Source: Saccoglossus kowalevskii (lineage: Eukaryota; Hemichordata; Enteropneusta; Harrimaniidae). Taken from it: a DNA stretch of 52,667 nucleotides. Positions within the stretch are counted from its first letter, which is position 1. Every line of letters starts with the position of its first letter. The stretch is from positions 871,664 to 924,330 of the forward strand of contig NW_003116452.1 in the NCBI RefSeq assembly GCF_000003605.2. The letters are read 5' to 3'. The position numbers and the translations under genes were made by a program. The notes beneath the pieces are model-generated. The model made no database searches and was not told the DNA's origin. It was given only the letters and a program-made list of their open reading frames with translations. Of the stretch, positions 24,001 to 37,065 are shown piece by piece.

Positions 24001-27000
24001 TGCTAGATGATATGCTACTTTTTAAAACCAATTCACTCCAACTCGTCATCCTTTGGGGGTCTTGTCGTGGACAAAACTGAACTGATTGAAGACAAATACA
24101 AAGAGCCACACAAGCATATACAAATAAATACTAATTACTCTCATTAAGAGTTGTCATTTACATATTGGCAATTAGTATGTGTATATTCATTTTAATAACA
24201 CAATGGCGATCATCTCGGTATCGGCGATGATGGTCATCTAAATGTCAGCAATAGCGGTGGGTTTATGCAATACCGGTCGTCTGGACGTCAGCGACGCCGG
24301 GTCACCTTCATATCAGCGGTTTCGTTAGCCCGGGGTGAGCGGTGCCGCTATTCTTGCATCTTCATCTGAGTGAACACAATAACAGAAGACAATTCCGGCG
24401 ACAGCTTAGCTGTGTGTTTTTATTATTTCAAAGTGCTTTGTAGACACTGTCTATACTTAATATAAACCAATATAAATTGAAATTGACACTTCATGCATAA
24501 GTGTATGACATTATTGTTAGTCACGCAATACTGATTTCCCAATAATAGTATCTATTTTGTTTTTGCTTGAATTTCGTTCATTCAAGAGGAGTTGTAAATT
24601 GACTTTAACTATCCATCAATGAAAGCGCAAATATGTAAATTAATTGGGGACTAAACAATCCTGTCAAATGTTTCTTCAGGGGTCTTGCTAAATCATGAGA
24701 AGATTTGTTAAACAGTACAAGCTAGACACCAGGAGAAATGGGTGTTGCAGGGGGGAAATTTTGTCACATTGAAGATAAATAAAATTTCACAGATAGGACA
24801 CTGCAAAATAAGGCACTACTTACATTTTCCGTGTTTGTTCCCCAATAGTCATTGTCATTACTCGTCTTTATACCGTGATTTTTGGAGGCACTTATCACAT
24901 TAAGATATCTTCCTCGTGTCACTCAAAGTTTAATTAATTCATATCAAATACAAATATTAATAAGTCACATGAGTTTTTGTGTGCAGTAATTTATTGATTA
25001 TTGAATGGTGTCCTTTTTCGTCGGATCTGTTCCAAATTGAGTCGGACAGATAGAGACGAATTCTCGTTGTGATTGTCAAACATCACCGTGATTGTCAAGC
25101 AGTGACCTACAGACGGGGTCAAAGAAACCAACCACAAACTTTACATTTCGACAAATCGAAAGCAGCCATACAAAGACATACTCCAAGGTAGAAACTATAA
25201 TTTACACATACTGGAGTACATTGAAATGATCACGTATTGACTACCGAACCTTACTTCTGTCAAAATGTGTATATTTAAAATGAGAGTGATAAGTCGGTGA
25301 GGCCAGTGTAGTCTGTGATTAACGGTATTAAATCACTAGATATACCACGATGACCCTAGAGATGGTGTAACGGTTTTAGCGGTACACAATGATCTTTGTG
25401 GAAGAAATGGAGTGGAAAAATAGGATACAGTGTTAAAAGGTGTGAGTAAAAGCATGGTGTCAGCGGTTTATTATTTAAGCTTAGCGAATCGTGAATTGAG
25501 TTGATGCCAATAGACCGGCTTTACCAACAGACAATTGAACAAGAAAGTCAGAATGTTTTGCCTGCTTCGGTGTACGTCGTCTGTAGAGACCCATCTTTTT
25601 GTACACCGCCAAGCGTTAGGTACGAGGGGGGAAATTAACACCAAGTATCTGACATACAGCGTAACATGATACTCACGTAGTTATTATATACGAATGATGA
25701 ACAAATCAAGTAGTTACAATAAAGTAGTGAAAGAACAAAACAAACATATATTAAATGCACAGATAATTGCAAAACAGAATGCAGTAGTAATTCAAATATG
25801 AGAGGGGGGAAGGAGTGGGTTATACTTTCCCTGACCGATCTTTCTTCGCCGGACCGGCGTCGATCTGTACGGGCCGGCATCCACTAGCATCTGTACTGGC
25901 CAGCGTCGATCTCTCAATGCACATGTTTCAACCATCGCGTGAAAAGAAACTTTTTAAAGAAAAAATATGCGCTTTGACGCTGATGCCATTTTCCTGTACA
26001 TAATTTTATTGTTCGAAACAGAAAAAGAAGGTTCTTACTAAAACACGAGTTGTGAGCTGTGACGTGAACTCCTAATGTCACATCCATTTGGTACGTGGTG
26101 GATCTATAATTGTGTCCTGTTAAAAGCGAAAATGCATTTTTTTTGTTTCCCCCAAAATAAAAAAAAAATGCTAGTTGACGGATTCAGGACGATAATTCGT
26201 ATCTGGCAGTTTATTCAATAAAGAAAAGCACATACGCACTTTGTTTAAGACAAATCGTTAAATATCGTCCACCTGGACTTCCTATTACCGTCCTGTTACT
26301 GTGTGGTTTGAGGGCACAGTAAGAGGTACGCGTGAACTATTGGTCTGTCTCAGAAGCCGTTCAGTCGGCTACTCAAAACAGTGCGGTAATTAATTGTCGT
26401 CGCCGGGCAAATGCACTTATCCCCATCAAATTGCCACCACAAAGGCCAATTTGCAGATTCGGAGTCTAGGGAATGAAAGGTATTCACATATTTGAAAGTC
26501 AAAGTGTTGCAGTCGATCCATTTACTGCCGCCGATAGCATCTTTTAGCTGAAGATATCAGCCAAAGATAGCTCTCGAAAACGTGCTGTAATGGGCTCCGT
26601 GAGTTGTTGCCTATCTCACAGTTTCTATCACGGCGTGTATGCATGGCCTGTCGAGACTTTAAACTCTGTCTGCTCGGGATTTGTAGGTTTTGTTTCTCAG
26701 TAAACAGTGTACAAACACGCTAAAAAATACTTAGATACCGACGTGCTATGCTTGGTAAATTAAGGGGAAAAACTAAACAAAAAGTGTTATAAAAATTAAG
26801 AATTGTACAATAATAGTGTTATCGGTTGAATCGAAATCACTCATGGTTGGATAGACGGGTATAATGGAGGCATGGCCATGCCTAAAACGTGACAACCCAT
26901 AAAGTCTTTAAAAATAGCCACTCCTCGCTAATTCCGCCATACTGTCGGCACAATCTGTAATACACAATGGCATTTTAAAGTTGGCGTTTTAAAAATTACA

Positions 27001-30000
27001 CAACAGTCACGCTGTCACTGTTCTGTGAATGCGGCGACTTCCACTCTTTGCAAGCGAGTTGTATAAAAAAAAGTAGAGATGTTGAATCACCCGTACCAAA
27101 TCGAATATCATATAACCACATGCACACTATGCATACGCACTGCTTTAACAGGCTTTTAGTCGAAGTGATCGCATCAAACCAGCATTACTGATAGAATCTA
27201 TGCATGAATTCAAGGCAGAAATTGTGTGGATTGATCGGTATTTAGAACTTACCTGCCAAGGATATTATTTGTTTTAAACTTTCACTCTCCATATCTCACA
27301 GTGGAAGGGAGTCGCCCTTCGCGGTGAAAAAAGGAACACGAGTGTGTTGGAGTGGATACAATACAAAATATTGTTATGGCCATCGAATGTGACTGCAATT
27401 CTCACAATTTTTTGAAAATATCCAGCCAAGTTGAGCTGTATCGTTTATTGGGGTAGCTGAACAAAAAATGCTGTATATATTTGTATACTGTTAATTGTGT
27501 GTGTTTTTTTAACTTGTATTTATATTCCAGACCCATGCGTTGACAATCGATCCAAGTTTTCTCAAATAATCTGACATAAGTCAGCATGTTATCATATCTG
27601 CTTCAGCTGCTTAGTTGTCACTGGAAAGAGTTGAATATTAAGCATTAGCCTCCTGACATATCCACCTTAACAGATCTGCTTAATTGTATTAGCGAACGCC
27701 ATTAAATTTCATCAACCCAATCTGCATTAAAAGGCATACATGACTAGTTTTTTTCCCTACGCTCTTCCTTAAATAGCGGATGAATTGTATAACGGTCCTC
27801 GCAGTCACCATTCCAAACCCACCATGAAAAGTTGCTCCTAGAACGCTGTATTTATGTATTCTGATATCAAAACGCTATGATGGATGTTATACGGTGTACA
27901 TTACGCAAAACAAATGCTATATCAACACTTGACTCGGTTTGTACTCACTCGCAAAGCCATAGATAGTGGATGGTGCACATAGTAAACAGTGCGATGCCTG
28001 GTATGGACAGGTGCGGACAATTAATTCAAGACGTAAGATGAGACCAACCTTTATTATATGTAAACATGTAAATTTGTAGTTAAAGGGATTACACTTTTAA
28101 ACTTTCGAAAGCCCTCTGTTAAGAAGTGGTTTCACTTAATATCGCGCACGGCTCAAACTACTCTCTAGCCTGAGGGTTTGTCTACATAGTTCACTGCACA
28201 AGAATTAAATTGCAATTTGTTCCTTTTAAAGATTGAGTACTCAAAGGACAACTGCACCTAGCCTCCGGAAGGAAAACTAACGACAGGCCTGCTATCACGG
28301 TAAACCCCGAAATATGACCAGAACCACTGGCTCGTGACCAAAGACGCGCCGAAGCTTTTAGTAACGCTACTGTCATCAACGCGACTCTTCATGGAGCAGC
28401 CATGCCGGATTATAATGAGTGAATAAGTAGGCGACATTTCAATAAAAGTGGCTAGAACAAGAGCAAATAGATAACCAATTAAGTTGAGATATGTCTTAGA
28501 AATGAGGAAATTAGTAAGACGGGGGAGGAGGAGATGAAAATGGAATGTCACACCAATGATCCCCAGTCAGTGTATCTCTTAAAGCATGTACGGCTAATTG
28601 GCAGGCTTTTACGACATCGGGTGTCAGGCTTTAAAAGCCCTCTTCATAAACGGAATGGAGACAAGATGCAAGGATGTAAGATAATTCTATTAGATTAGTA
28701 AATTCATTTACCAAAATTTAATGAAATAAAAGCTTGTTGTCGGAGAGCGATTGTCGCGCGTATTCCACAAGCAACTTGTATCCTTCCGGTTTTCAATTTA
28801 CCTTACTAATATTTATTGTTGAATCTGAGGGGATTGGCCTTTCCACGGGCTACCACTCACTTCGTACGTATTGATTGCTGTCCAGATACAAGCTTATTCA
28901 GGATATTGACACAAATCAAATACAATTGATGTATGAAGCCACTTACATGTAAATAGATCTTGAAGACATTTATATAATCAAGTACTGATAATATCACTTA
29001 CAATATTAATAATAATAACAATAATATTTAATAACAATGGTAACAATATCAATATTAACGATAATAAAATCAAATTGAATTGTTTGCCTGACGTACTGCC
29101 ACCACTAGATCAGCCCAGGTTTTTTTTTTTAAACACGATGAACATTTAGAAGATCCATGCGTAATATGTGGATGTAGAGACACACGGGGTAACGTAACAA
29201 TGGAATACTAAACGGACTATCCATTTTCTATCAGTCCCATGGTACTTTATTTTATTCCGACAGACTGTCACCTACATCTATGTGTCCAGTCGTTTCTAAT
29301 GTGTTCACTTGGTAAAAAAGAGGAAATACGAACATATATCTAAATATTTAGTTGAGATTCATATTCATTTTATAGTTGAATATAGCGACCACCTATAGTT
29401 GAAGACAACAATAAGTAATTATAAAAATACAAAATAGTTTCTTTATTTCGAATTGAAAAATTGACAAATGACGGTATAATTAAAAAAAACAATGACGCTG
29501 TAGTAAAGACAAAATTGTCTCTGCCTGCGTTCATTGGATATTGAAGAGCCAGACAAGGCCGACAAGACGTGGAACAATACACCGAAACGTGTAGACGGAC
29601 TGCGCCATCTGTACCCCTAAAACAGGCACAAAGCCTCCCTTTTGCACATATAATACTCACAACATGTAAGAACATTTTTAAAATTGACACCAATGCATTA
29701 AATTATCGGTTTTTCAAAGAATCATTTGAGCAGTGTCTAGCGCTTCTGTTACGGGTTGAACATTTGACAAGCCACCATTTTTTTATCGCTAAACGGCTTC
29801 TAAAGGCTGTCACTACACAGTGACCGCACTATGTTGATGTCTCCATTCGGAAAGGCGCCGGGCAGTTGTTTCCGTTTTAAAATGGGTACTAATGTGCCCG
29901 CCAACAGTTAGCGCAGATGTTCATGTAGTGTGTTGTTTTTATTTATTTCTAAAGTTACCTCTTTTCGCGAAATTGAAATCTTGTGAAAGCGGATCCGTTC

Positions 30001-31431
30001 TGTTAGATTTAAATTTATAACTACTGTGCGTGTATATATTGGGTGGGTTCGTGAGAAAACAGGGGCACACTGATCAATATCACGTCAACGCAACAAATAA
30101 GTGCAATGGTGAAAATCATCATTGCCTGTCTCATCTCCATGGAAACAATGATGAAATAAGCGTAAGAATCTGACAAAAAATTTGGGATTAGCCACCGGAG
30201 ATTGTAGTTGATAAAACTGGTTCTTGAACAGACACACTGACACATTGCAAGAAATAAGATGAATACAGATTATTGGTTATAAACAGTGTTACTCTGTCAC
30301 CGCCCCTCCAATCACATCCCGAGTGAAACACGCTTCGTGACATTGCCCAATTTAAGACATTTACATAGCACCACTGTTCCGTGTGCAAGGTATTTTCCGT
30401 AACGTATGCGAGTTTTATAGTCAGAATGAAGATATTCATGACGCTATTTAATTAAAGTTCACCTGTGGTGTCTGAGTTCGCCGGTTTTTCAAAACCATCT
30501 GTAAATGTTCTTTTACTGGCGCAGAACCACCGTATTCTATGACACGTCATGGTAGCGTCATTAAACGTCGTATAACAAACAGTTAAAGTTACATAAAGTC
30601 ATTTTCTATACTATACCCATGACGAATACATACAAGCCGTAAATTGAGTCGAATATTGCGTCAACCTGTAATTGTTGTTTCTACTAGAGGTGGTGATATG
30701 TGTAGTACTAGCATAAATTGAGTCAGAAGTCACTACATTTACTATGACGATGGCGTCATTTCTTGTGATGAAGGACATATCAGTTAAACAAACAGAGTTC
30801 AACTCATTTAAACAAATGAAAGAATCCGGGCTTTTATCTACATCGCATCATTATTGTGACCACATAGGATAATATGTCAAGCTACTGTGCGTGTGGGAGG
30901 TCCTGCGCTCAAACAAGGTGGAGTCAGTAATTACGCTCTGTTTAACGAAGATTTTTCAGCCGTAAACAATTGGACTTGGCTCGAGTGCAGGTAGTATAAT
31001 AGGTCATTTAAGTGACGTCTTCAGCCAAAAGATTTACCAAACAGTGGCTAAACACGCAGACAATAAGACGTGATCGTAACATGGGGAGTTCTCAATGTGG
31101 GACGTCCTGTCTTCTATTTTATTTTCCACCCCAGGTACGACTACACGCTGTAATAACAACACACTATTCACACGCCCACATCCACACCGAATAGTGTACA
31201 TGGCGCCTACATATCGACTACCAGCCTAAATGTCTGCCACATAAACGATGGTGAAGCCACAAGGCATGAAATCAGAGATGCTACCCTACCCACACAGCCG
31301 TCAGCTTAGAAAAATAAAATGGAGCTTGTCGTGATACCCCGTAAGTCTGGCACGACTTCATTGTGTAAATGTCTTGAATTTAGACACTCCCAGCACAAAG
31401 TTTGGTTCTATATTCTATAATGTGTGCGTAT

Positions 31432-31435
<4 letters not shown>
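21077..31435. other. Intergenic, no gene recognised
   Basis: About 10 kb without a recognisable gene, domain or RNA. It contains a poly(A)/poly(T) inverted structure (22058-22111), an AT-rich tract of AATAAT-type simple sequence (29005-29070), a short stretch of higher GC at 24190-24350 and a degenerate 40-bp duplication with GCGTCGATCT at 25855-25915. Openings up to 107 codons look like chance. It lies between the two forkhead genes and may hold distal regulatory DNA that cannot be recognised by eye. Confidence 0.5.
22058..22111. repeat. Poly(A)...poly(T) inverted repeat
   Basis: About eleven A followed by CGCGTG, a short spacer, then CACG and 25 T (22087-22111). The CGTG/CACG steps and the A and T tracts can pair into a hairpin. 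T-tract length is likely variable and error-prone. Confidence 0.7.

Positions 31436-31501
<66 letters not shown>
31436..31501. repeat. (AT)n microsatellite at a gap edge
   Basis: Sixty-six bases of alternating A and T, ending at the first N. Assembly probably broke because of this repeat. Its Ile-Tyr reading frames are artefacts. Confidence 0.97.
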
Positions 31502-31835
31502 NNNNNNNNNNNNNNNNNNNNNNNNNNNNNNNNNNNNNNNNNNNNNNNNNNNNNNNNNNNNNNNNNNNNNNNNNNNNNNNNNNNNNNNNNNNNNNNNNNN
31601 NNNNNNNNNNNNNNNNNNNNNNNNNNNNNNNNNNNNNNNNNNNNNNNNNNNNNNNNNNNNNNNNNNNNNNNNNNNNNNNNNNNNNNNNNNNNNNNNNNNN
31701 NNNNNNNNNNNNNNNNNNNNNNNNNNNNNNNNNNNNNNNNNNNNNNNNNNNNNNNNNNNNNNNNNNNNNNNNNNNNNNNNNNNNNNNNNNNNNNNNNNNN
31801 NNNNNNNNNNNNNNNNNNNNNNNNNNNNNNNNNNN
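31502..31835. other. Assembly gap (334 N)
   Basis: Run of undetermined bases. The true length and content are unknown, and an exon could be hidden here. Confidence 0.99.
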
Positions 31836-34300
31836 GCTGTAGTTGTGTTGGTGGCGAAGCAGGTGTGGAACCAAACAATGATACCGGCCAGCGAGGGACA
31901 CAGCGGGCATCTTTTTTAAATAGTTAATTAAAGTAAACAAACATAAATACCAATGAGTAATTTCATTTGCAAAACGATGCTTTTTTCATTATTACATCTT
32001 CACATTAGTATAACTTCCACGTTTACAGTGATCTAAAATTCATCCCATATTTATTTAATAATTGTGACTGATTTTTCAAAAATTTAAACTTACTTCGAAG
32101 TTATTGAAAAAATAAAAGGCTGTAACAATTAGGCGTTAGATAAAAGCGCGCTTGCAAGTTTATTTCATATTACATAAAACCCGTCGAAAAAATATGAAGC
32201 ACAATGACAACAAGGCCATGTCATTGTCAGGATAATGAAGGCTTATACAAAACTGAGTACAAAAGCACGTACTAGTCTTTAAATAATACGCCCTCTAGTG
32301 TGGATATGTGAACACAAAACACATAACAGCTATAAGGCCAGACTTTTTTTATTCCTTGTTTCTCGAGTTTTTTATTAAGGCAATTTTTTTGAGGAGGGCG
32401 GGAAAAAAAATTAATTCTTTTTTTCCATTAGATTTGTGTGATTCTCAAAGAATTGTAAGAGAGATCATTGATCGGAGGGAAGAAATGAAATAAAAATGTA
32501 TTCCATGTACATTGTATAACATTGTTTCTCATCTGCGGGAGACTTTGGTAATTTGATCATGATACTCCCACGAAAATGCAACTTGGATTTGTTATGCGGC
32601 GGGCGGTAAAAAAAAAAAAAAGATAAAAATAATATTTTTTTAGCAATTTGTTGCGCTTACAAGTCGGCGGGCGCGAGAAATTACACTGACAGAAATAAAC
32701 TTTTATTTTTATTTCATTTTCGGCTCCTGTTCATTCGGCGGGTTCGCGAAACAAGGGATACTAAAAGTCTGAACTAGCATGTATATAAAATATGAACTCA
32801 AAAAAAATCCCCTTCTATCCCCACCGTTTTAAAATTTAACTAAATTTATTTAATATGCAATCGAATACTTTGCTTGTCCATTGTTATTCAACATAGCAAA
32901 CTATTACTAGTATTTGAGTTTATATTTTCCTATTACTTAGATTTCGTGTGATAGAAACATGTAATTGTCGGTATACAAATATGAGTGTTTTAGTATTTCA
33001 GACGAAGTTCCCCAAACTTGCCGGACACATGTGACCATTCTCATCGAACGGTTGGCTCTGTGTTTGTTGCTTGAATTGACAAAATGGCGACAACGCCTCG
33101 ACACGTTTACTATACATCCGTTTGGCAAACAATAAAATGGTTCTCACTGTTCTCAAACAGGCAATACAAAGCAAAGTTTCCTCTGATACTCTAATAAACT
33201 TATTATTTTGAAAATTCTGGACGCAAGAAAATTGTACATTATTTTTTCCTGCAATAAAACTGGACATTCTTGGGAATTCCTTTTGAAGGTCATCGGTCGG
33301 GTTGTTGTAAAACATATCACGTAATGATGAAGTACCATGTTGCCATTAGGCCCAACACGACAACCGAGAGACGTTGCGGTTACCAAGGAAACCACAAGAA
33401 AGAACAATTCTCTATCATTAAACGCATGTGTCTCTTGTCATGGTCTCGCCACAATAGTTATAATTTATCTGGTACTTGAATTAAATCGAAGTAAGAATTA
33501 TTTAAATTCAGTTCGTTAAGCACTTGATAGATTCACCAGACCCCCCGAGCCGCGTTTTAGAGAATGGAATAAGTTATCAATATATCTATATATATATATG
33601 AAATACCTTAACTTAATACAGTTATTCTTTTATTTAATAAGTATAACAAACGGTCGAGAGGAATGGATGGGTCATTGTATCTACATACAGCCCAAACGAC
33701 AAAGTCGTAAATACTTTTTTGTGAGGTTCTGAAAGGATTTCCAAAACTAAATTATCTCATGAAAGATATGGGACAAAAAACCCGTGACGGGAAAAAATGT
33801 GCTTTGTTTCGAGAACAATTCTCGGGCTCATCAGAGCTATCAAATATGGTTTGTAGAGGGCGTAAGAGACAAAAGAGCCACAGGTTGCTACGGAACGTCG
33901 GCCGGTGTCAAAAAATAAAATAAAATAAAAAAGTTGATGCAATTTAAGTTGGTTAATTGAGTTAGAAGTATTGACAGATGTATGTATGAGACAAGTTGCT
34001 GAGACGAGGATAATGACACTTGGGTGTTCGTCAGTCATCCTTCCGTCTACAATTGAATCACACAATGTCGACGCAGAGGGCGACATTCACAAAACTCACA
34101 AAAGATGAGAGAGTTTATACCGGTAAAACCAAACACTCACCTAACCAAAAACATTGCATTTGGCTCTGTGACCATATAGACGCTTTATTCAACATCAGAT
34201 AACTATAAAATTATAATGTGGAGAGTTTGTAAGCGTTGTTTGCTAACGGAAATATCATAGTACAGTTGCCAAGAAGTTTTATGTAAAATATAGTAATATA
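31836..34300. other. Intergenic, no gene recognised
   Basis: AT-rich, with no recognisable gene. It holds three AGAGGGCG motifs (32288-32301, 33853-33862, 34073-34082), listed as candidate CTCF-like sites. Openings up to 109 codons have no domain. Confidence 0.5.
32288..32301 (-). promoter_or_regulatory. CTCF-like motif
   Basis: The minus strand reads ACACTAGAGGGCGT, which matches 12 of 14 positions of the animal CTCF consensus CCASYAGRKGGCGC. It is one of the two best matches in the window. Motif match only. Confidence 0.4.
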
Positions 34301-34315
34301 ACTGGTTTCAATATA

Positions 34316-34540
34316 GTGAACGAGCCATAACTGAGTGCTGGACTGCATGACTGACAAGGTATGGTGAAATGACTGGTTGAATATTGGTGTGTGAGCGATG
34401 ACTGATTGGTGGATTGAATGTGAGAAACATTGTTGACCAATTGAATACACTGTGGCTGATTGGTCTGCTAAGTGGGTGGACTGTAGACTACACAGTTGAC
34501 CAATCGAATAGACTGAGTCTGTCTGGTACGGGACTGAATG
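34316..34540. repeat. Degenerate repeat rich in GACTGA / ATTGG words
   Basis: Imperfect repeats, including a 63-bp offset duplication (GTTGACCAATTGAATACACTG at 34432 against GTTGACCAATCGAATAGACTG at 34495, split here as key words GTTGACCAAT and GAATA-ACTG). Its left part (34316-34366) is similar to 35251-35297, sharing CTGAGTG and GACAAGGTATG. Confidence 0.6.
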
Positions 34541-35250
34541 GGAATGGAAAAGAATGTGGCACTTGTTACAAACCATACTCAAATAAAGGCTAGTACACTA
34601 GATAAGTGACATTGATCTTTTGTGTAAAAGTGTTTTTACATTTAACCATATAACTAATTATATATGTCAATTAAAATCATCTGAATGTCAAGTTCATTCT
34701 CTATATATCCCTTGGTTTAATAGTTTCGATGAAAGAGAACAATGTCTCGTTAAAATATCTGCATATACACTACAGACCCTGGTATAGCGAATAAGCAGGT
34801 AGGAGAAAGTTGGATATTACAGTGAGCGTGTGGAAACTTAATGATAGTAAAATTCAAATCATCTCTCTTCTAAGTCTGATGCTTGCAATTAAAAGTGCAG
34901 ATCTAATATCAAGATCTTCTGAGTAGGGTATAACAAAAATTGTGTTGATTGGGGAGTACATTGTCAATATATTTTAATGTGAAATTGAAGGATTTTTCTT
35001 TTTGTCAACTTTTTTTTTAAAACTATTTTCTGTAGGCATTCGGATGTACACAAATAAAGAAATGAACCGGTCATGCAAATGAGCACAATTTGTTTTTTAT
35101 AGTAACGCCGATAACCATGTATAATGTTTGATATATATATATTGTTACTTAAATTTATCATTCGGTATTCTGGTATACAACGTGAACAAATCAAAAGTGT
35201 TAATTGAAGTCTCGCATGAGAGTGATCGTGGTTCCAGTGTTGAATTCGAT

Positions 35251-35297
35251 ATGTGAACCATGACTGAGTGATGAACTGACCGACAAGGTATGATGAT
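35251..35297. repeat. Second copy of the 34316 repeat segment
   Basis: Matches 34316-34366 in order: GTGAAC, CCATGACTGAGTG, GAACTGACCGACAAGGTATG. About 0.9 kb apart and in the same orientation. Small dispersed or broken tandem repeat of unknown class. Confidence 0.6.
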
Positions 35298-36720
35298 CTA
35301 TACTCAACTTTAATTATTCGTACAAACTACACAACAAGCATGAAATGCAGTGGTTGCAGTGCCCAGAGGCCACGCGCGTTTATTACAGGTATTATCGTTG
35401 CATATGTAAATATATACAAAATAATTAATTGATGGCAAAGCCCCATCGCGAATACATCGACCGCCCAGGAAAAAACTATATTAAGAAAAAGGAAATATAT
35501 AAATATAAAAAAAAAATACACCGTGAGTTGTTTGCAACCGAGACTGAGTACAATAGAATACTTTTCTTACTATATACCCATGAGCACCTGGCTATTTAGC
35601 CAATAACCAATCAGAACAGGTGGAATCGCACCTGTGAATAATTTACATACGAATAGATAGCAATTATCTGCTAATCTACGAAACGAAGATAATTTATCAT
35701 TATGATTATGTCGCTATGATTTATAACACTTTTAGAAAAGATGACGTCACGGTGTTTTTTTAGTATAAAACAGATTTTAAACTTTTGGACAAAAAATCTG
35801 TGTTGAATATTTGGATGGCGTGGTCATTGATTTAGCTTTGTTTTGTGTTTTATGGGATTTTCGTATCTAATATAAACTGAACAAGTCATTCTTTTTCCCC
35901 TTGATACGAATATGTCCTGAATGTCTTTGGATCAGTATTGTTGGTAAACGTTGTTTTTTTGTTTTTTTTGTAAATAGTAGCATTGTTAGTATTCCAGTTT
36001 TTTAATGTGGCGAGAAAGGGAAATCTCCTTTTCTTATTTTTTTTAAAAACATTCACAATAATATGTATTACTAACAAATAAAATATTACATACCGTCATT
36101 GTTAGAAAATTTTTCATTGTGATCAGAACCACACTTGAGTGTATTGGTATATTTAAATACAGACTTCAGTCGTTTATAGCATTCACCCACTCTTTTAGCT
36201 CTGTTTTTTCTGCTAGTCTCATTGGCTGAAGTGTACTTCAATGACTTGAGTCCAATTTGTTATCGGCATGTGGACTATGTGTCTGGATCCTGAATGAATA
36301 TTATAGTTTGCTTATTAAAAAGACTGTAACTCAGGCTAGTTTGACATATTTTACCATGTGAATGGAAATATTCTTTCGTGGATCATGGTTATATCGCCAG
36401 ATGATGACTGTAATTTCAAAAAAATCTGAAATATGTTTAATTTCCTTATGTTTGTGTACATCATGCACTATGTGTCACGATGTGATAGCGGGCCATTCCT
36501 ACTCGATCTCTGTCATTGATAACCCTTACTGGCTGATTGTAGTTGATGTATAAAATATGCGTTGAATAAAAGTGATTAATATGTGTTTGCACCTCTAGAT
36601 ATGGTTGAATGGACACAAAAGACAAACATTTAATTCGTATCCAGTTTAATTATAATTATGTAACTTTTCTCACACTTTCATTGACACGTTTTCATATAAC
36701 AAACAGAAAATGTCATCGAT
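35298..36720. other. Intergenic, no gene recognised
   Basis: AT-rich unique sequence with many homopolymer runs. No gene, RNA or mobile element recognised. Confidence 0.5.
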
Positions 36721-36894
36721 GTAACACATACATCGTTGTCAAACAATTGCGGTAAACTAATCGTCTTTATCCGGTTTTATACAAATATATAAGTATGGAG
36801 TAGCTGCTTTTATCAGTATTACCATGATTACGTATACATAGAGACTTACAGTAACAAGTAAATGGAAACAGGGAGAGAGAGTTTAAAAACAGAT
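36721..36894 (+). mobile_element. Dispersed repeat core, copy B (plus orientation)
   Basis: Aligns with the reverse complement of 20881-21076 over essentially its whole length with short indels. It ends in GAGAGAGTTTAAAAACAGAT and runs straight into a long (ATTT)n array, as copy A runs into (AAAAT)n plus the 26-bp minisatellite. The recurrent core-plus-tandem-array layout supports one repeat family. Outer ends and target-site duplications are not resolved. Confidence 0.75.

Positions 36895-37065
<171 letters not shown>

Noticed and set aside
28258-28551. 97-codon minus-strand opening with hydrophobic stretch
   Set aside because: No recognisable membrane-protein family, and it overlaps another opening in a second frame.
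31374-31940. Long openings with Ile-Tyr repeats and unknown residues
   Set aside because: Read through (AT)n and the N gap.
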